Below, in pieces: positions 22,541 to 35,050 of a stretch of DNA of 64,000 nt. Both the position numbers and the translations under genes were made by a program. The number at the start of each line of letters is the position of its first letter. Position 1 is the first letter of the stretch. Origin of the DNA: Megachile rotundata (taxonomy: Eukaryota > Arthropoda > Insecta > Hymenoptera > Megachilidae); NCBI RefSeq assembly GCF_050947335.1, contig NW_027473534.1, forward strand, positions 62,001-126,000, in the 5' to 3' direction. The notes beneath the pieces were generated by a model. That model was not told the origin of the DNA. It searched no databases and was given only the letters and a program-made list of their open reading frames with translations.

Positions 22541-24642
22541 GTGTGATTGTGATTGTGTGATTGTGATTGTGTGATTGTGATTGTGTGATTGTGATTCTGT
22601 GATTGTGATTGTGTGATTGTGATTGTGTGATTGTGATTGTGTGATTGTGATTGTGTGATTGTGATTGTGTGATTGTGATTGTGTGATTGTGATTGTGTGA
22701 TTGTGATTGTGTGATTGTGATTGTGTGATTGTGATTGTGTGATTGTGATTGTGTGATTGTGATTGTGTGATTGTGATTGTGTGATTGTGATTGTGTGATT
22801 GTGATTGTGTGATTGTGATTGTGTGATTGTGATTGTGTGATTGTGATTGTGTGATTGTGATTGTGTGATTGTGATTGTGTGATTGTGATTGTGTGATTGT
22901 GATTGTGTGATTGTGATTGTGTGATTGTGATTGTGTGATTGTGATTGTGTGATTGTGATTGTGTGATTGTGATTGTGTGATTGTGATTGTGTGATTGTGA
23001 TTGTGTGATTGTGATTGTGTGATTGTGATTGTGTGATTGTGATTGTGTGATTGTGATTGTGTGATTGTGATTGTGTGATTGTGATTGTGTGATTGTGATT
23101 GTGTGATTGTGATTGTGTGATTGTGATTGTGTGATTGTGATTGTGTGATTGTGATTGTGTGATTGTGATTGTGTGATTGTGATTGTGTGATTGTGATTGT
23201 GTGATTGTGATTGTGTGATTGTGATTGTGTGATTGTGATTGTGTGATTGTGATTGTGTGATTGTGATTGTGTGATTGTGATTGTGTGATTGTGATTGTGT
23301 GATTGTGATTGTGTGATTGTGATTGTGTGATTGTGATTGTGTGATTGTGATTGTGTGATTGTGATTGTGTGATTGTGATTGTGTGATTGTGATTGTGTGA
23401 TTGTGATTGTGTGATTGTGATTGTGTGATTGTGATTGTGTGATTGTGATTGTGTGATTGTGATTGTGTGATTGTGATTGTGTGATTGTGATTGTGTGATT
23501 GTGATTGTGTGATTGTGATTGTGTGATTGTGATTGTGTGATTGTGATTGTGTGATTGTGATTGTGTGATTGTGATTGTGTGATTGTGATTGTGTGATTGT
23601 GATTGTGTGATTGTGATTGTGTGATTGTGATTGTGTGATTGTGATTGTGTGATTGTGATTGTGTGATTGTGATTGTGTGATTGTGATTGTGTGATTGTGA
23701 TTGTGTGATTGTGATTGTGTGATTGTGATTGTGTGATTGTGATTGTGTGATTGTGATTGTGTGATTGTGATTGTGTGATTGTGATTGTGTGATTGTGATT
23801 GTGTGATTGTGATTGTGTGATTGTGATTGTGTGATTGTGATTGTGTGATTGTGATTGTGTGATTGTGATTGTGTGATTGTGATTGTGTGATTGTGATTGT
23901 GTGATTGTGATTGTGTGATTGTGATTGTGTGATTGTGATTGTGTGATTGTGATTGTGTGATTGTGATTGTGTGATTGTGATTGTGTGATTGTGATTGTGT
24001 GATTGTGATTGTGTGATTGTGATTGTGTGATTGTGATTGTGTGATTGTGATTGTGTGATTGTGATTGTGTGATTGTGATTGTGTGATTGTGATTGTGTGA
24101 TTGTGATTGTGTGATTGTGATTGTGTGATTGTGATTGTGTGATTGTGATTGTGTGATTGTGATTGTGTGATTGTGATTGTGTGATTGTGATTGTGTGATT
24201 GTGATTGTGTGATTGTGATTGTGTGATTGTGATTGTGTGATTGTGATTGTGTGATTGTGATTGTGTGATTGTGATTGTGTGATTGTGATTGTGTGATTGT
24301 GATTGTGTGATTGTGATTGTGTGATTGTGATTGTGTGATTGTGATTGTGTGATTGTGATTGTGTGATTGTGATTGTGTGATTGTGATTGTGTGATTGTGA
24401 TTGTGTGATTGTGATTGTGTGATTGTGATTGTGTGATTGTGATTGTGTGATTGTGATTGTGTGATTGTGATTGTGTGATTGTGATTGTGTGATTGTGATT
24501 GTGTGATTGTGATTGTGTGATTGTGATTGTGTGATTGTGATTGTGTGATTGTGATTGTGTGATTGTGATTGTGTGATTGTGATTGTGTGATTGTGATTGT
24601 GTGATTGTGTGATTGTGATTGTGTGATTGTGATTGGGTGATT
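22541..24642. repeat. 14-mer array, about 150 units
   Basis: The only interruption seen is a C near 22597, about four units from the left edge; after it about 2 kb is uniform and free of C. One GGGTG unit marks the right edge before GACTG and GAGTG. Confidence 0.95.
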
Positions 24643-24880
24643 GTGACTGTGTGATTGTGTGAGTGTGTGATTGTGTGATTGTGATTGTGTGATTGTGATT
24701 GTGTGATTGTGATTGTTTGATTGTGATTGTGTGATTGTGATTGTGGGATTGTGACTGTGTGATTGTGATTGTGTGATTGTGATTGTGTGATTGTGATTGT
24801 GGGATTGTGACTGTGTGATTGTGTGATTGTGTGATTGTGCGATTGTGTGATTGTGTGATTGTGTGATTGTGTGATTGTGT
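24643..24880. repeat. Conserved array spacer, copy 2
   Basis: Same order as 10864-11102: GACTG, GAGTG, 14-mers, GATTGTTTG, two GGGATTGTGACTG units and GCGATTG. It lacks the extra GACTG between the two GGGATTG units and has a single GCGATTG. Confidence 0.88.
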
Positions 24881-25398
24881 GATTGTGATTGTGTGATTGT
24901 GATTGTGTGATTGTGATTGTGTGATTGTGATTGTGTGATTGTGATTGTGTGATTGTGATTGTGTGATTGTGATTGTGTGATTGTGATTGTGTGATTGTGA
25001 TTGTGTGATTGTGATTGTGTGATTGTGATTGTGTGATTGTGATTGTGTGATTGTGATTGTGTGATTGTGATTGTGTGATTGTGATTGTGTGATTGTGATT
25101 GTGTGATTGTGATTGTGTGATTGTGATTGTGTGATTGTGATTGTGTGATTGTGATTGTGTGATTGTGATTGTGTGATTGTGATTGTGTGATTGTGATTGT
25201 GTGATTGTGATTGTGTGATTGTGATTGTGTGATTGTGATTGTGTGATTGTGATTGTGTGATTGTGATTGTGTGATTGTGATTGTGTGATTGTGATTGTGT
25301 GATTGTGATTGTGTGATTGTGATTGTGTGATTGTGATTGTGTGATTGTGATTGTGTGATTGTGATTGTGTGATTGTGATTGTGTGATTGTGATTGTGT
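24881..25398. repeat. 14-mer array, about 37 units
   Basis: Uniform by eye. It is the short partner of the 22541-24642 array and exits through 8-mers to GATCG near 25415. Confidence 0.94.
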
Positions 25399-26134
25399 GA
25401 TTGTGTGATTGTGTGATCGTGTGATTGTGTGATTGTGTGATTGTCTGGTTGTGTGACCGTGATTGTGTGACCGTGATTGTGTGATCGTGATTGTGTGATC
25501 GTGATTGTGTGATTGTGTGATTGTGATTGTGTGATTGTGACTGTGTGATTGTGACTGTGTGATTGTGTGAGTGTGTGATTGTGTGATTGTGTGATTGTGT
25601 GGTTGTGCGATCGTGATTGTGTGATCGTGATTGTGTGATCGTGATTGTTCAAATTGCGTGATTGTGACTGTGTGATTGCGTGACTGTGTGATTGTGTGAT
25701 TGTGATTGTGTGATTGTGATTGTGTGATTGTGATTGTGGGATTGTGATTGTGTGATTGTGATTGTGTGATCGTGATTGTGTGATCGTGATTGTGTGATTG
25801 TGTGATTGTGTGATTTTGTGAATGTGTGATTGTGTGACCGTGATTGTGTGATTGTGTGATTGTGTGATTGTGTGATTGTGTGATTGTTTGATTGTGTGAT
25901 TGTGTGATTGTGTGATTGTGTGATTGTGTGATTGTCTGGTTGTGTGACCGTGATTGTGTGACCGTGATTGTGTGATCGTGATTGTGTGATCGTGATTGTG
26001 TGATTGTGTGATTGTGATTGTGTGATTGTGACTGTGTGATTGTGACTGTGTGATTGTGTGAGTGTGTGATTGTGTGATTGTGTGATTGTGTGGTTGTGCG
26101 ATCGTGATTGTGTGATCGTGATTGTGTGATCGTG
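25399..26134. repeat. CpG-bearing lead-in plus partial alpha module
   Basis: The lead-in (GATCG, GTCTGG, GACCG, GCGATCG) reaches TTCAAATTG at about 25647. The alpha start, with GGGATTG, GATTTTGTGAATG, GACCG and GATTGTTTG, then runs straight into a second lead-in near 25930. The GAGAGAC/GACCG part of alpha is skipped, giving a 491 bp unit against the usual 1.0 kb. Confidence 0.86.
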
Positions 26135-29100
26135 ATTGTTCAAATTGCGTGATTGTGACTGTGTGATTGCGTGACTGTGTGATTGTGTGATTGTGATTGT
26201 GTGATTGTGATTGTGTGATTGTGATTGTGGGATTGTGATTGTGTGATTGTGATTGTGTGATTGTGATTGTGTGATCGTGATTGTGTGATCGTGATTGTGT
26301 GATTGTGTGATTGTGTGATTTTGTGAATGTGTGATTGTGTGACCGTGATTGTGTGATTGTGTGATTGTGTGATTGTGTGATTGTGTGATTGTTTGATTGT
26401 GTGATTGTGTGATTGTGTGATTGTGTGATTGTTTGATTGTGTGATTGTGTGATTGTGTGATTGTGTGATTGTGATTGTGTGATTGCGATTGTGTGATTGT
26501 GATTGTGTGATTGTGTGATTGTGTGATTGTGTGATTGTGTGATTGTGTGACTGAGTGACTGTGTGACTGTGTGATTGTGTGACTGTGTGATTGAGAGACT
26601 GTGTGATTGTGTGACCATGATTGTGTGACCGTGATTGTGTGACCGATTGTGTGACCGTGATTGTGTGACCGTGATTGTGTCATCGTGATTGTGTGATCGT
26701 GATTGTGTGATCGTGATTGTGGGTCCGTGATTGAGTGACCGTGATTGAGTGACCGTGATTGTGTGACCGTGATTGTGTGACCGTGATTGTGTGACCGTGA
26801 TTGTGTGACCGTGGTTGTGTGACCGTGATTGTGTGACCGTGATTGTGTGACCGTGATAGTGTGACCGTGAATGTGTGAATGCGTGATTGTGATTGCGTGA
26901 TTGTGATTCCGTGATTGTGTGATCGTGTGATTGTGTGATTGTGTGATTGTCTGGTTGTGTGACCGTGATTGTGTGACCGTGATTGTGTGATCGTGATTGT
27001 GTGATCGTGATTGTGTGATTGTGTGATTGTGATTGTGTGATTGTGACTGTGTGATTGTGACTGTGTGATTGTGTGAGTGTGTGATTGTGTGATTGTGTGA
27101 TTGTGTGGTTGTGCGATCGTGATTGTGTGATCGTGATTGTGTGATCGTGATTGTCCAAATTGCGTGATTGTGACTGTGTGATTGCGTGACTGTGTGATTG
27201 TGTGATTGTGATTGTGTGATTGTGATTGTGTGATTGTGATTGTGGGATTGTGATTGTGTGATTGTGATTGTGTGATTGTCATTGTGTGATTGTGATTGTG
27301 TGATTGTGTGAGTGTGTGATTGTGTAATTGTTATTGTGTAATTGTGATTGTGTAATTGTGATTGTGTAATTGTGATTGTGTAATTGTGATTGTGTAATTG
27401 TGATTGTGTAATTGTGATTGTGTGATTGTGATTGTGTGATTGTATGATAGTGTGATTGTGTGATTGAGTGATTGTGTGATTGTGTGATTGTGTGATTGTG
27501 TGATTGTGTGATTGTGTGATTGTGTGATTGTGGTTGTGTGATTGTGATTGTGTGATTGTGATTGTGTGATTGTGACTGTGTGATTGTGTGAGTGTGTGAT
27601 TGTGTGATTGTGTGGTTGTGTGATTTTGTGGTTGTGTGATTGTGTGATTGTGTGATTGTGTGATTGTGTGATTGTGACTGTGTGATTGTGTGAGTGTGTG
27701 ATTGTGTGATTGTGTGATTGTGTGATTGTGTAATTGTGATTGTGCGATTGTGTGATTGTGTGATTGTGTGATTGTGTGATTGTGTGATTGTGTGATTGTG
27801 TGATTGTGAGATTGTGTGATTGTGTGATTGTGTGATTGTGTGATTGTGTGACTGTGTGATTGTGTGACTGTGTGATTGTGTGATTGTGTGATTGTGTGAT
27901 TGTGTGATTGGGTGATTGTGTGATTGTGTGATTGTGTGATTGTGTGATTGTGTGATTGTGTGATTGTGTGATTATGTGACTGAGTGATTGTGTGACGGTG
28001 TGATTGTGTGACTGTGTGATTGAGAGACTGTGTGATTGTGTGACCATGATTGTGTGACCGTGATTGTGTGACCGATTGTGTTTCCGTGATTGTGTGACCG
28101 TGATTGTGTGATCGTGATTGTGTGATCGTGATTGTGTGATCGTGATGGTGGGTCCGTGATTGAGTGACCGTGATTTTGTGACCGTGATTGTGTGACCGTG
28201 ATTGTGTGATCGTGATTGTGTGATCGTGATTGTTTGATCGTGATTGTGTGATTGTGTGATTGTGTGATTGTGTGATTGCCTGATTGTGTGATTGTGTGAT
28301 TGTTTGATTGTGTGATTGTGTGATTGTGTGATTGTGTGATTGTGATTGTGTGATTGTGATTGTGTGATTGTGATTGTGTGATTGTGATTGTGTGATTGTG
28401 ATTGTGTGATTGTGACTGTGTGATTGTGTGAGTGTGTGATTGTGTGATTGTGTGATTGTGTGGTTCTGTGATTGTGTGATTGTGAGATTGTGTGATTGTG
28501 TGACTGTGTGATTGTGTGATTGTGATTGTGTGATTGTGATTGTGTGATTGTGATTGTGTGATTGTGATTGTGGGATTGTGACTGTGTGATTGTGTGATTG
28601 TGATTGTGTGATTGTGATTGTGTGATTGTGATTGTGTGATTGTGATTGTGTGATTGTGATTGTGTGATTGTGATTGTGGGATTGTGACTGTGTGATTGTG
28701 TGATTGTGTGATTGTGCGATTGTGTGATTGTGTGATTGTGTGATTGTGTGATTGTGTGATTGTGTGATTGTGTGGTCGTGCGATCGTGATTGTGTGATCG
28801 TGATTGTGTGATCGTGATTGTGTGGTTGCGTGATTGTGTGATCGTGATTTTGTGTATGTGTTATTGTGTGACTGTGTGATTGTGTGACTGTGTGATTGTG
28901 CGTTTGTGATTGTGTCATTGTGATTGTGTGATTGTGATTGTGTCATTGTGACTGTGTGATTGTGTGAGTGTGTGATTGTGTGATTGTGTGATTGTGTGAT
29001 TGTGTGATTGTGATTGTGTGATTGTGACTGTGTGATTGTGACTGTGTGATTGTGTGAGTGTGTGATTGTGTGATTGTGTGATTGTGTGATTGTGTGGTTG

Positions 29101-29138
29101 TGCGATCGTGATTGTGTGATCGTGATTGTGTGATCGTG
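26135..29138. repeat. 3.0 kb higher-order repeat (alpha+beta), copy 3
   Basis: Alpha 26135-27149 has GAGAGAC at 26590. Beta 27150-29138 has TCCAAATTG, GTCATTG near 27279, GTATGATAG near 27441, GAGAGAC at 28019 and TTTCCG near 28081. The alpha length of 1015 bp equals that of copy 2. Here GTGGCGG reads GTGACGG, GATTGTAATATTG is replaced by normal 8-mers, and GTCTG reads GCCTG. Confidence 0.88.
27322..27417. repeat. TAATTG-variant micro-array, 7 units
   Basis: Same tract as in the other beta modules but with seven units; one linker reads GTTATTG. Confidence 0.92.
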
Positions 29139-30723
29139 ATTGTTCAAATTGCGTGATTGTGACTGTGTGATTGCGTGACTGTGTGATTTCGTGATTGTGA
29201 TTGTGTGATTGTGATTGTGTGATTGTGATTGTGGGATTGTGATTGTGTGATTGTGATTGTGTGATTGTCCTTGTGTGATTGTGATTGTGTGATTGTGTGA
29301 GTGTGTGATTGTGTAATTGTGATTGTGTAATTGTGATTGTGTGATTGAGATTTTGTGATTGTATGATAGTGTGATTGTGTGATTGAGTGATTGTGTGATT
29401 GTGTGATTGTGTGATTGTGTGATTGTGTGATTGTGTGATTGTGTGATTGTGTGATTGTGTGATTGTGTGATTGTGTGATTGTGTGATTGTGTGATTGTAT
29501 GATTCTGTGATTGTGTGATTGTGTGATTGTGTGATTGTGTGATTGTGCGATTGTGTGATTGTGTGATTGTGTGATTGTGTGATTGTGTGACTGAGTGATT
29601 GTGTGACTGTGTGATTGTGTGACTGTGTGATTGAGTGACTGTGTGTTTGTGTGACCATGATTGTGTGACCGTGATTGTGTGACAGTGATTGTGTCATCGT
29701 GATTGTGTGATCGTGATTTAGTGACCGTGATTGGGTGACCGTGATTGAGTGACCGTGATTGTGTGATCGTGATTGTCTGACCGTGATTGTGTGGCCGTGA
29801 TTGTATGACCGTGATTGTGTGACCGTGATTGTGTGACCGTGATTGTGTGACCGTGATTGTGTGACCGTGATAGTGTGACCGTGATTGTGTGATTGCGTGA
29901 TTGTGATTGCGTGACTGTGAATGCGTGATTGTGTGATTGTGTGATTGTGTGATTGTGTGATTGTGTGATTGTGTGATTGTGTGATTGTGATTGTGTGATT
30001 GTGATTGTGTGATTGTGATTGTGTGATTGTGATTGTGTGATTGTGATTGTGTGATTGTGATTGTGTGATTGTGATTGTGTGATTGTGATTGTGTGATTGT
30101 GACTGTGTGATTGTGTGAGTGTGTGATTGTGTGATTGTGTGATTGTGTGGTTCTGTGATTGTGTGATTGTGTGATTGTGAGATTGTGTGATTGTGTGACT
30201 GTGTGATTGTGTGATTGTGATTGTGTGATTGTGATTGTGTGATTGTGATTGTGTGATTGTGATTGTGGGATTGTGACTGTGTGATTGTGTGATTGTGATT
30301 GTGTGATTGTGATTGTGTGATTGTGATTGTGTGATTGTGATTGTGGGATTGTGACTGTGTGATTGTGTGATTGTGTGATTGTGCGATTGTGTGATTGTGT
30401 GATTGTGTGATTGTGTGATCGTGATTTTGTGTATGTGTGATTGTGTGACTGTGTGATTGTGTGACTGTGTGATTGTGTGACTGTGTGATTGTGCGTTTGT
30501 GATTGTGTCATTGTGATTGTGTGATTGTGATTGTGTCATTGTGACTGTGTGATTGTGTGAGTGTGTGATTGTGTGATTGTGTGATTGTGTGATTGTGTGA
30601 TTGTGATTGTGTGATTGTGACTGTGTGATTGTGACTGTGTGATTGTGTGAGTGTGTGATTGTGTGATTGTGTGATTGTGTGGTTGTGCGATCGTGATTGT
30701 GTGATCGTGATTGTGTGATCGTG
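29139..30723. repeat. Gamma module, copy 2 (1.59 kb)
   Basis: Matches 17693-19233 in every landmark: GTCCTTG, two GTAATTG, GAGATTTTG, GTATGATTCTG, GATTGAGTGACTG, GTTTG, GACAGTG, GATTTAGTG, GGTTCTG, GATTTTGTGTATG and GCGTTTG. It is 44 bp longer. Unlike copy 1 it has the GCGATCG lead-in just before the next landmark and one GATTTCG near 29186. Confidence 0.87.
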
Positions 30724-31510
30724 ATTGTTCAAATTGCGTGATTGTGACTGTGTGATTGCGTGACTGTGTGATTGTGTGATTGTGATTGTGTGATTGTGAT
30801 TGTGTGATTGTGATTGTGGGATTGTGATCGTGTGATTGTGATTGTGTGATTGTCATTGTGTGATTGTGATTGTGTGATTGTGTGATTGTGTGAGTGTGTG
30901 ATTGTGTAATTGTGATTGTGTAATTGTGGTTGTGTAATTGTGATTGTGTAATTGTGATTGTGTAATTGTGATTGTGTGATTGTGATTGTGTGATTGTATG
31001 ATAGTGTGATTGTGTGATTGAGTGATTGTGTGATTGTGTGACTGTGTGATTGTGTGATTGTGTGATTGTGTGATTGTGTGATTGTGTGATTGTATGATTC
31101 TGTGATTGTGTGATTGTGTGATTGTGTGATTGTGTGATTGTGCGATTGTGTGATTGTGCGATTGTGTGATTGTGTGATTGTGTGACTGAGTGATTGTGTG
31201 ACTGTGTGATTGTGTGACTGTGTGATTGAGTGACTGTGTGATTGTGTGACCATGATTGTATGACCGTGATTGTGTGACAGTGATTGTGTCATCGTGATTG
31301 TGTGATCGTGATTTAGTGACCGTGATTGGGTGACCGTGATTGAGTGACCGTGATTGTGTGACCGTGATTGTCTGACCGTGATTGTGTGGCCGTGATAGTA
31401 TGACCGTGATTGTGTGACCGTGATTGTGTGACCGTGATTGTGTGACCGTGATAGTGTGACCGTGATTGTGTGATTGCGTGATTGTGATTGCGTGATTGTG
31501 AATGCGTGAT
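30724..31510. repeat. Delta module, copy 2 (0.8 kb)
   Basis: Matches 19234-20040. It has five GTAATTG units (30905-30970) instead of six, one of the linkers being GGTTG, and GTCATCG where copy 1 has GAGTCATCG. Confidence 0.84.
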
Positions 31511-32052
31511 TGTGTGATTGTGTGATTGTGTGATTGTGTGATTGTGTGATTGTGTGATTGTGTGATTGTGTGATTGTGATTGTGTGATTGTGTGATTGTG
31601 TGATTGTGTGATTGTGTGATTGTGTAATTGTGATTGTGCGATTGTGTGATTGTGTGGTTGTGTGATTGTGTGATTGTGTGATTGTGTGAGTGTGTGATTG
31701 TCTGATTGAGTGATTGTGTGCTTGTGTGATTGTGTGGTTGTGTGATTGTGTGATTGTGTGGTTAGGTGATTGTGTGATTGTGTGATTGTGTGATTGTGTG
31801 ATTGTGTGATTGTGTGATTGTGTGATTTTGTGGTTGTGTGATTTTGTGGTTGTGTGATTTTGTGATTGTGTGATTGTGTGATTGTGTGACTGTGTGATTG
31901 TGTGACTGTGTGATTGTGTGATTGTGTGATTGTGCGATTGTGTGATTGTGCGATTGTGTGATTGTGATTGTGTGGTTGTGATTGTGTGTACTGTGTGACT
32001 GTGTGATTGTGTGATTGTGTGATTGTGTGATTGTGTGATTGTGCGATTGTGT
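31511..32052. repeat. 8-mer field with GGTTAGG cassette and GTAC
   Basis: 8-mers, GTAATTG and GCGATTG are followed by GTCTGATTGAGTG, GCTTG and GGTTAGG (near 31762). GATTTTG pairs, GACTG pairs, GCGATTG and GTACTG (GTAC 31988-31991) follow. It condenses, in order, the contents of 20041-21905 without the 14-mer array in the middle. Confidence 0.84.
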
Positions 32053-33990
32053 GATTGTGATTGTGTGATTGTGATTGTGTGATTGTGATTGTGTGATTGT
32101 GATTGTGTGATTGTGATTGTGTGATTGTGATTGTGTGATTGTGATTGTGTGATTGTGATTGTGTGATTGTGATTGTGTGATTGTGATTGTGTGATTGTGA
32201 TTGTGTGATTGTGATTGTGTGATTGTGATTGTGTGATTGTGATTGTGTGATTGTGATTGTGTGATTGTGATTGTGTGATTGTGATTGTGTGATTGTGATT
32301 GTGTGATTGTGATTGTGTGATTGTGATTGTGTGATTGTGATTGTGTGATTGTGATTGTGTGATTGTGATTGTGTGATTGTGATTGTGTGATTGTGATTGT
32401 GTGATTGTGATTGTGTGATTGTGATTGTGTGATTGTGATTGTGTGATTGTGATTGTGTGATTGTGATTGTGTGATTGTGATTGTGTGATTGTGATTGTGT
32501 GATTGTGATTGTGTGATTGTGATTGTGTGATTGTGATTGTGTGATTGTGATTGTGTGATTGTGATTGTGTGATTGTGATTGTGTGATTGTGATTGTGTGA
32601 TTGTGATTGTGTGATTGTGATTGTGTGATTGTGATTGTGTGATTGTGATTGTGTGATTGTGATTGTGTGATTGTGATTGTGTGATTGTGATTGTGTGATT
32701 GTGATTGTGTGATTGTGATTGTGTGATTGTGATTGTGTGATTGTGATTGTGTGATTGTGATTGTGTGATTGTGATTGTGTGATTGTGATTGTGTGATTGT
32801 GATTGTGTGATTGTGATTGTGTGATTGTGATTGTGTGATTGTGATTGTGTGATTGTGATTGTGTGATTGTGATTGTGTGATTGTGATTGTGTGATTGTGA
32901 TTGTGTGATTGTGATTGTGTGATTGTGATTGTGTGATTGTGATTGTGTGATTGTGATTGTGTGATTGTGATTGTGTGATTGTGATTGTGTGATTGTGATT
33001 GTGTGATTGTGATTGTGTGATTGTGATTGTGTGATTGTGATTGTGTGATTGTGATTGTGTGATTGTGATTGTGTGATTGTGATTGTGTGATTGTGATTGT
33101 GTGATTGTGATTGTGTGATTGTGATTGTGTGATTGTGATTGTGTGATTGTGATTGTGTGATTGTGATTGTGTGATTGTGATTGTGTGATTGTGATTGTGT
33201 GATTGTGATTGTGTGATTGTGATTGTGTGATTGTGATTGTGTGATTGTGATTGTGTGATTGTGATTGTGTGATTGTGATTGTGTGATTGTGATTGTGTGA
33301 TTGTGATTGTGTGATTGTGATTGTGTGATTGTGATTGTGTGATTGTGATTGTGTGATTGTGATTGTGTGATTGTGATTGTGTGATTGTGATTGTGTGATT
33401 GTGATTGTGTGATTGTGATTGTGTGATTGTGATTGTGTGATTGTGATTGTGTGATTGTGATTGTGTGATTGTGATTGTGTGATTGTGATTGTGTGATTGT
33501 GATTGTGTGATTGTGATTGTGTGATTGTGATTGTGTGATTGTGATTGTGTGATTGTGATTGTGTGATTGTGATTGTGTGATTGTGATTGTGTGATTGTGA
33601 TTGTGTGATTGTGATTGTGTGATTGTGATTGTGTGATTGTGATTGTGTGATTGTGATTGTGTGATTGTGATTGTGTGATTGTGATTGTGTGATTGTGATT
33701 GTGTGATTGTGATTGTGTGATTGTGATTGTGTGATTGTGATTGTGTGATTGTGATTGTGTGATTGTGATTGTGTGATTGTGATTGTGTGATTGTGATTGT
33801 GTGATTGTGATTGTGTGATTGTGATTGTGTGATTGTGATTGTGTGATTGTGATTGTGTGATTGTGATTGTGTGATTGTGATTGTGTGATTGTGATTGTGT
33901 GATTGTGATTGTGTGATTGTGATTGTGTGATTGTGATTGTGTGATTGTGATTGTGTGATTGTGATTGTGTGATTGTGATTGTGTGATTGT
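32053..33990. repeat. 14-mer array, about 138 units, no interruption seen
   Basis: The longest array without a single visible variant: 1.9 kb of identical units with no C on the + strand. It exits through GACTG and GAGTG. Confidence 0.95.
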
Positions 33991-34220
33991 GACTGTGTGA
34001 TTGTGTGAGTGTGTGATTGTGTGATTGTGATTGTGTGATTGTGATTGTGTGATTGTGATTGTTTGATTGTGATTGTGTGATTGTGATTGTGGGATTGTGA
34101 CTGTGTGATTGTGACTGTGTGATTGTGTGATTGTGATTGTGGGATTGTGACTGTGTGATTGTGTGATTGTGTGATTGTGCGATTGTGTGATTGTGTGATT
34201 GTGTGATTGTGTGATTGTGT
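33991..34220. repeat. Conserved array spacer, copy 3
   Basis: GACTG, GAGTG, 14-mers, GATTGTTTG, GGGATTGTGACTG, GACTG, a second GGGATTGTGACTG and GCGATTG, as at 10864. There are fewer 14-mers between the two GGGATTG units. Confidence 0.88.
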
Positions 34221-34457
34221 GATTGTGATTGTGTGATTGTGATTGTGTGATTGTGATTGTGTGATTGTGATTGTGTGATTGTGATTGTGTGATTGTGATT
34301 GTGTGATTGTGATTGTGTGATTGTGATTGTGTGATTGTGATTGTGTGATTGTGATTGTGTGATTGTGATTGTGTGATTGTGATTGTGTGATTGTGATTGT
34401 GTGATTGTGATTGTGTGATTGTGATTGTGTGATTGTGATTGTGTGATTGTGATTGTG
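34221..34457. repeat. 14-mer array, about 17 units
   Basis: Uniform by eye. It is the short partner of the 32053-33990 array and exits through GGGATTGTGACTG. Confidence 0.94.
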
Positions 34458-35050
34458 GGATTGTGACTGTGTGATTGTGTGATTGTGTGATTGTGCGATT
34501 GTGTGATTGTGTGATTGTGTGATTGTGTGATTGTGTGATTGTGTGGTCGTGCGATCGTGATTGTGTGATCGTGATTGTGTGATTGTGATTGTGTGATTGT
34601 GACTGTGTGATTGTGAGAGTGTGTGATTGTGTGATTGAGTGATTGTGTGCTTGTGTGATTGTGTGGTTGTGAGATTGTGTGATTGTGTGATTAGGTGATT
34701 GTGTGATTGTGTGATTGTGTGATTGTGTGATTGTGTGATTGCGTGATTGTGTGATTGTGTGATTGTGTGATTGTGTGATTGTGTGATTGTGTGATTGTGT
34801 GATTGTGTGATTGTGTGATTGTGTGATTGTGTGATTGTGTGATTGTGTGATTGTGTGATTGTGTGATTGTGTGATTGTGTGATTGTGTGATTGTGTGATT
34901 GTGTGATTGTGTGATTGTGTGATTGTGTGATTGTGTAATTGTGATTGTGCGATTGTGATTGTGTGATTGTGTGATTGTGTGATTGTGTGATTGTGTGATT
35001 GTGAGATTGTGTGTTTGTGTGCTTGTGTGATTGTGATTGTGATTGTGAGA
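34458..35050. repeat. GAGAGTG cassette and 8-mer array (second family)
   Basis: GGGATTGTGACTG, GCGATTG and a GGTCGTGCGATCG unit are followed by a GAGAGTG-GCTTG-GAGATTG cassette ending in GATTAGG near 34690. An 8-mer run of about 30 units follows (about 34698-34936), with one GCGTG near 34741. GTAATTG, GAGATTG, GTTTG, GCTTG and a 6-mer run close it. The same order lies at 43271, 47041 and 50546 with very different 8-mer array lengths. Confidence 0.87.

Noticed and set aside
27150..29147. Four-base overlaps of adjacent - strand frames looking like ATGA or TTGA operon coupling
   Set aside because: The overlap is created by the single variants TCAT or TTCAA, which supply the only stop and the only start nearby. 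It carries no evidence of translation.
8417..30733. TTCAAATTG as an inverted-repeat protein site
   Set aside because: CAAATTG has partial dyad symmetry (CAATTG-like), but one short near-palindrome is expected by chance. It is copied only as part of modules; kept as a landmark only.
11731..31510. CRISPR array (direct repeats with spacers)
   Set aside because: Units are contiguous 8- and 14-mers without unique spacers of constant length, and no cas-like gene is present.
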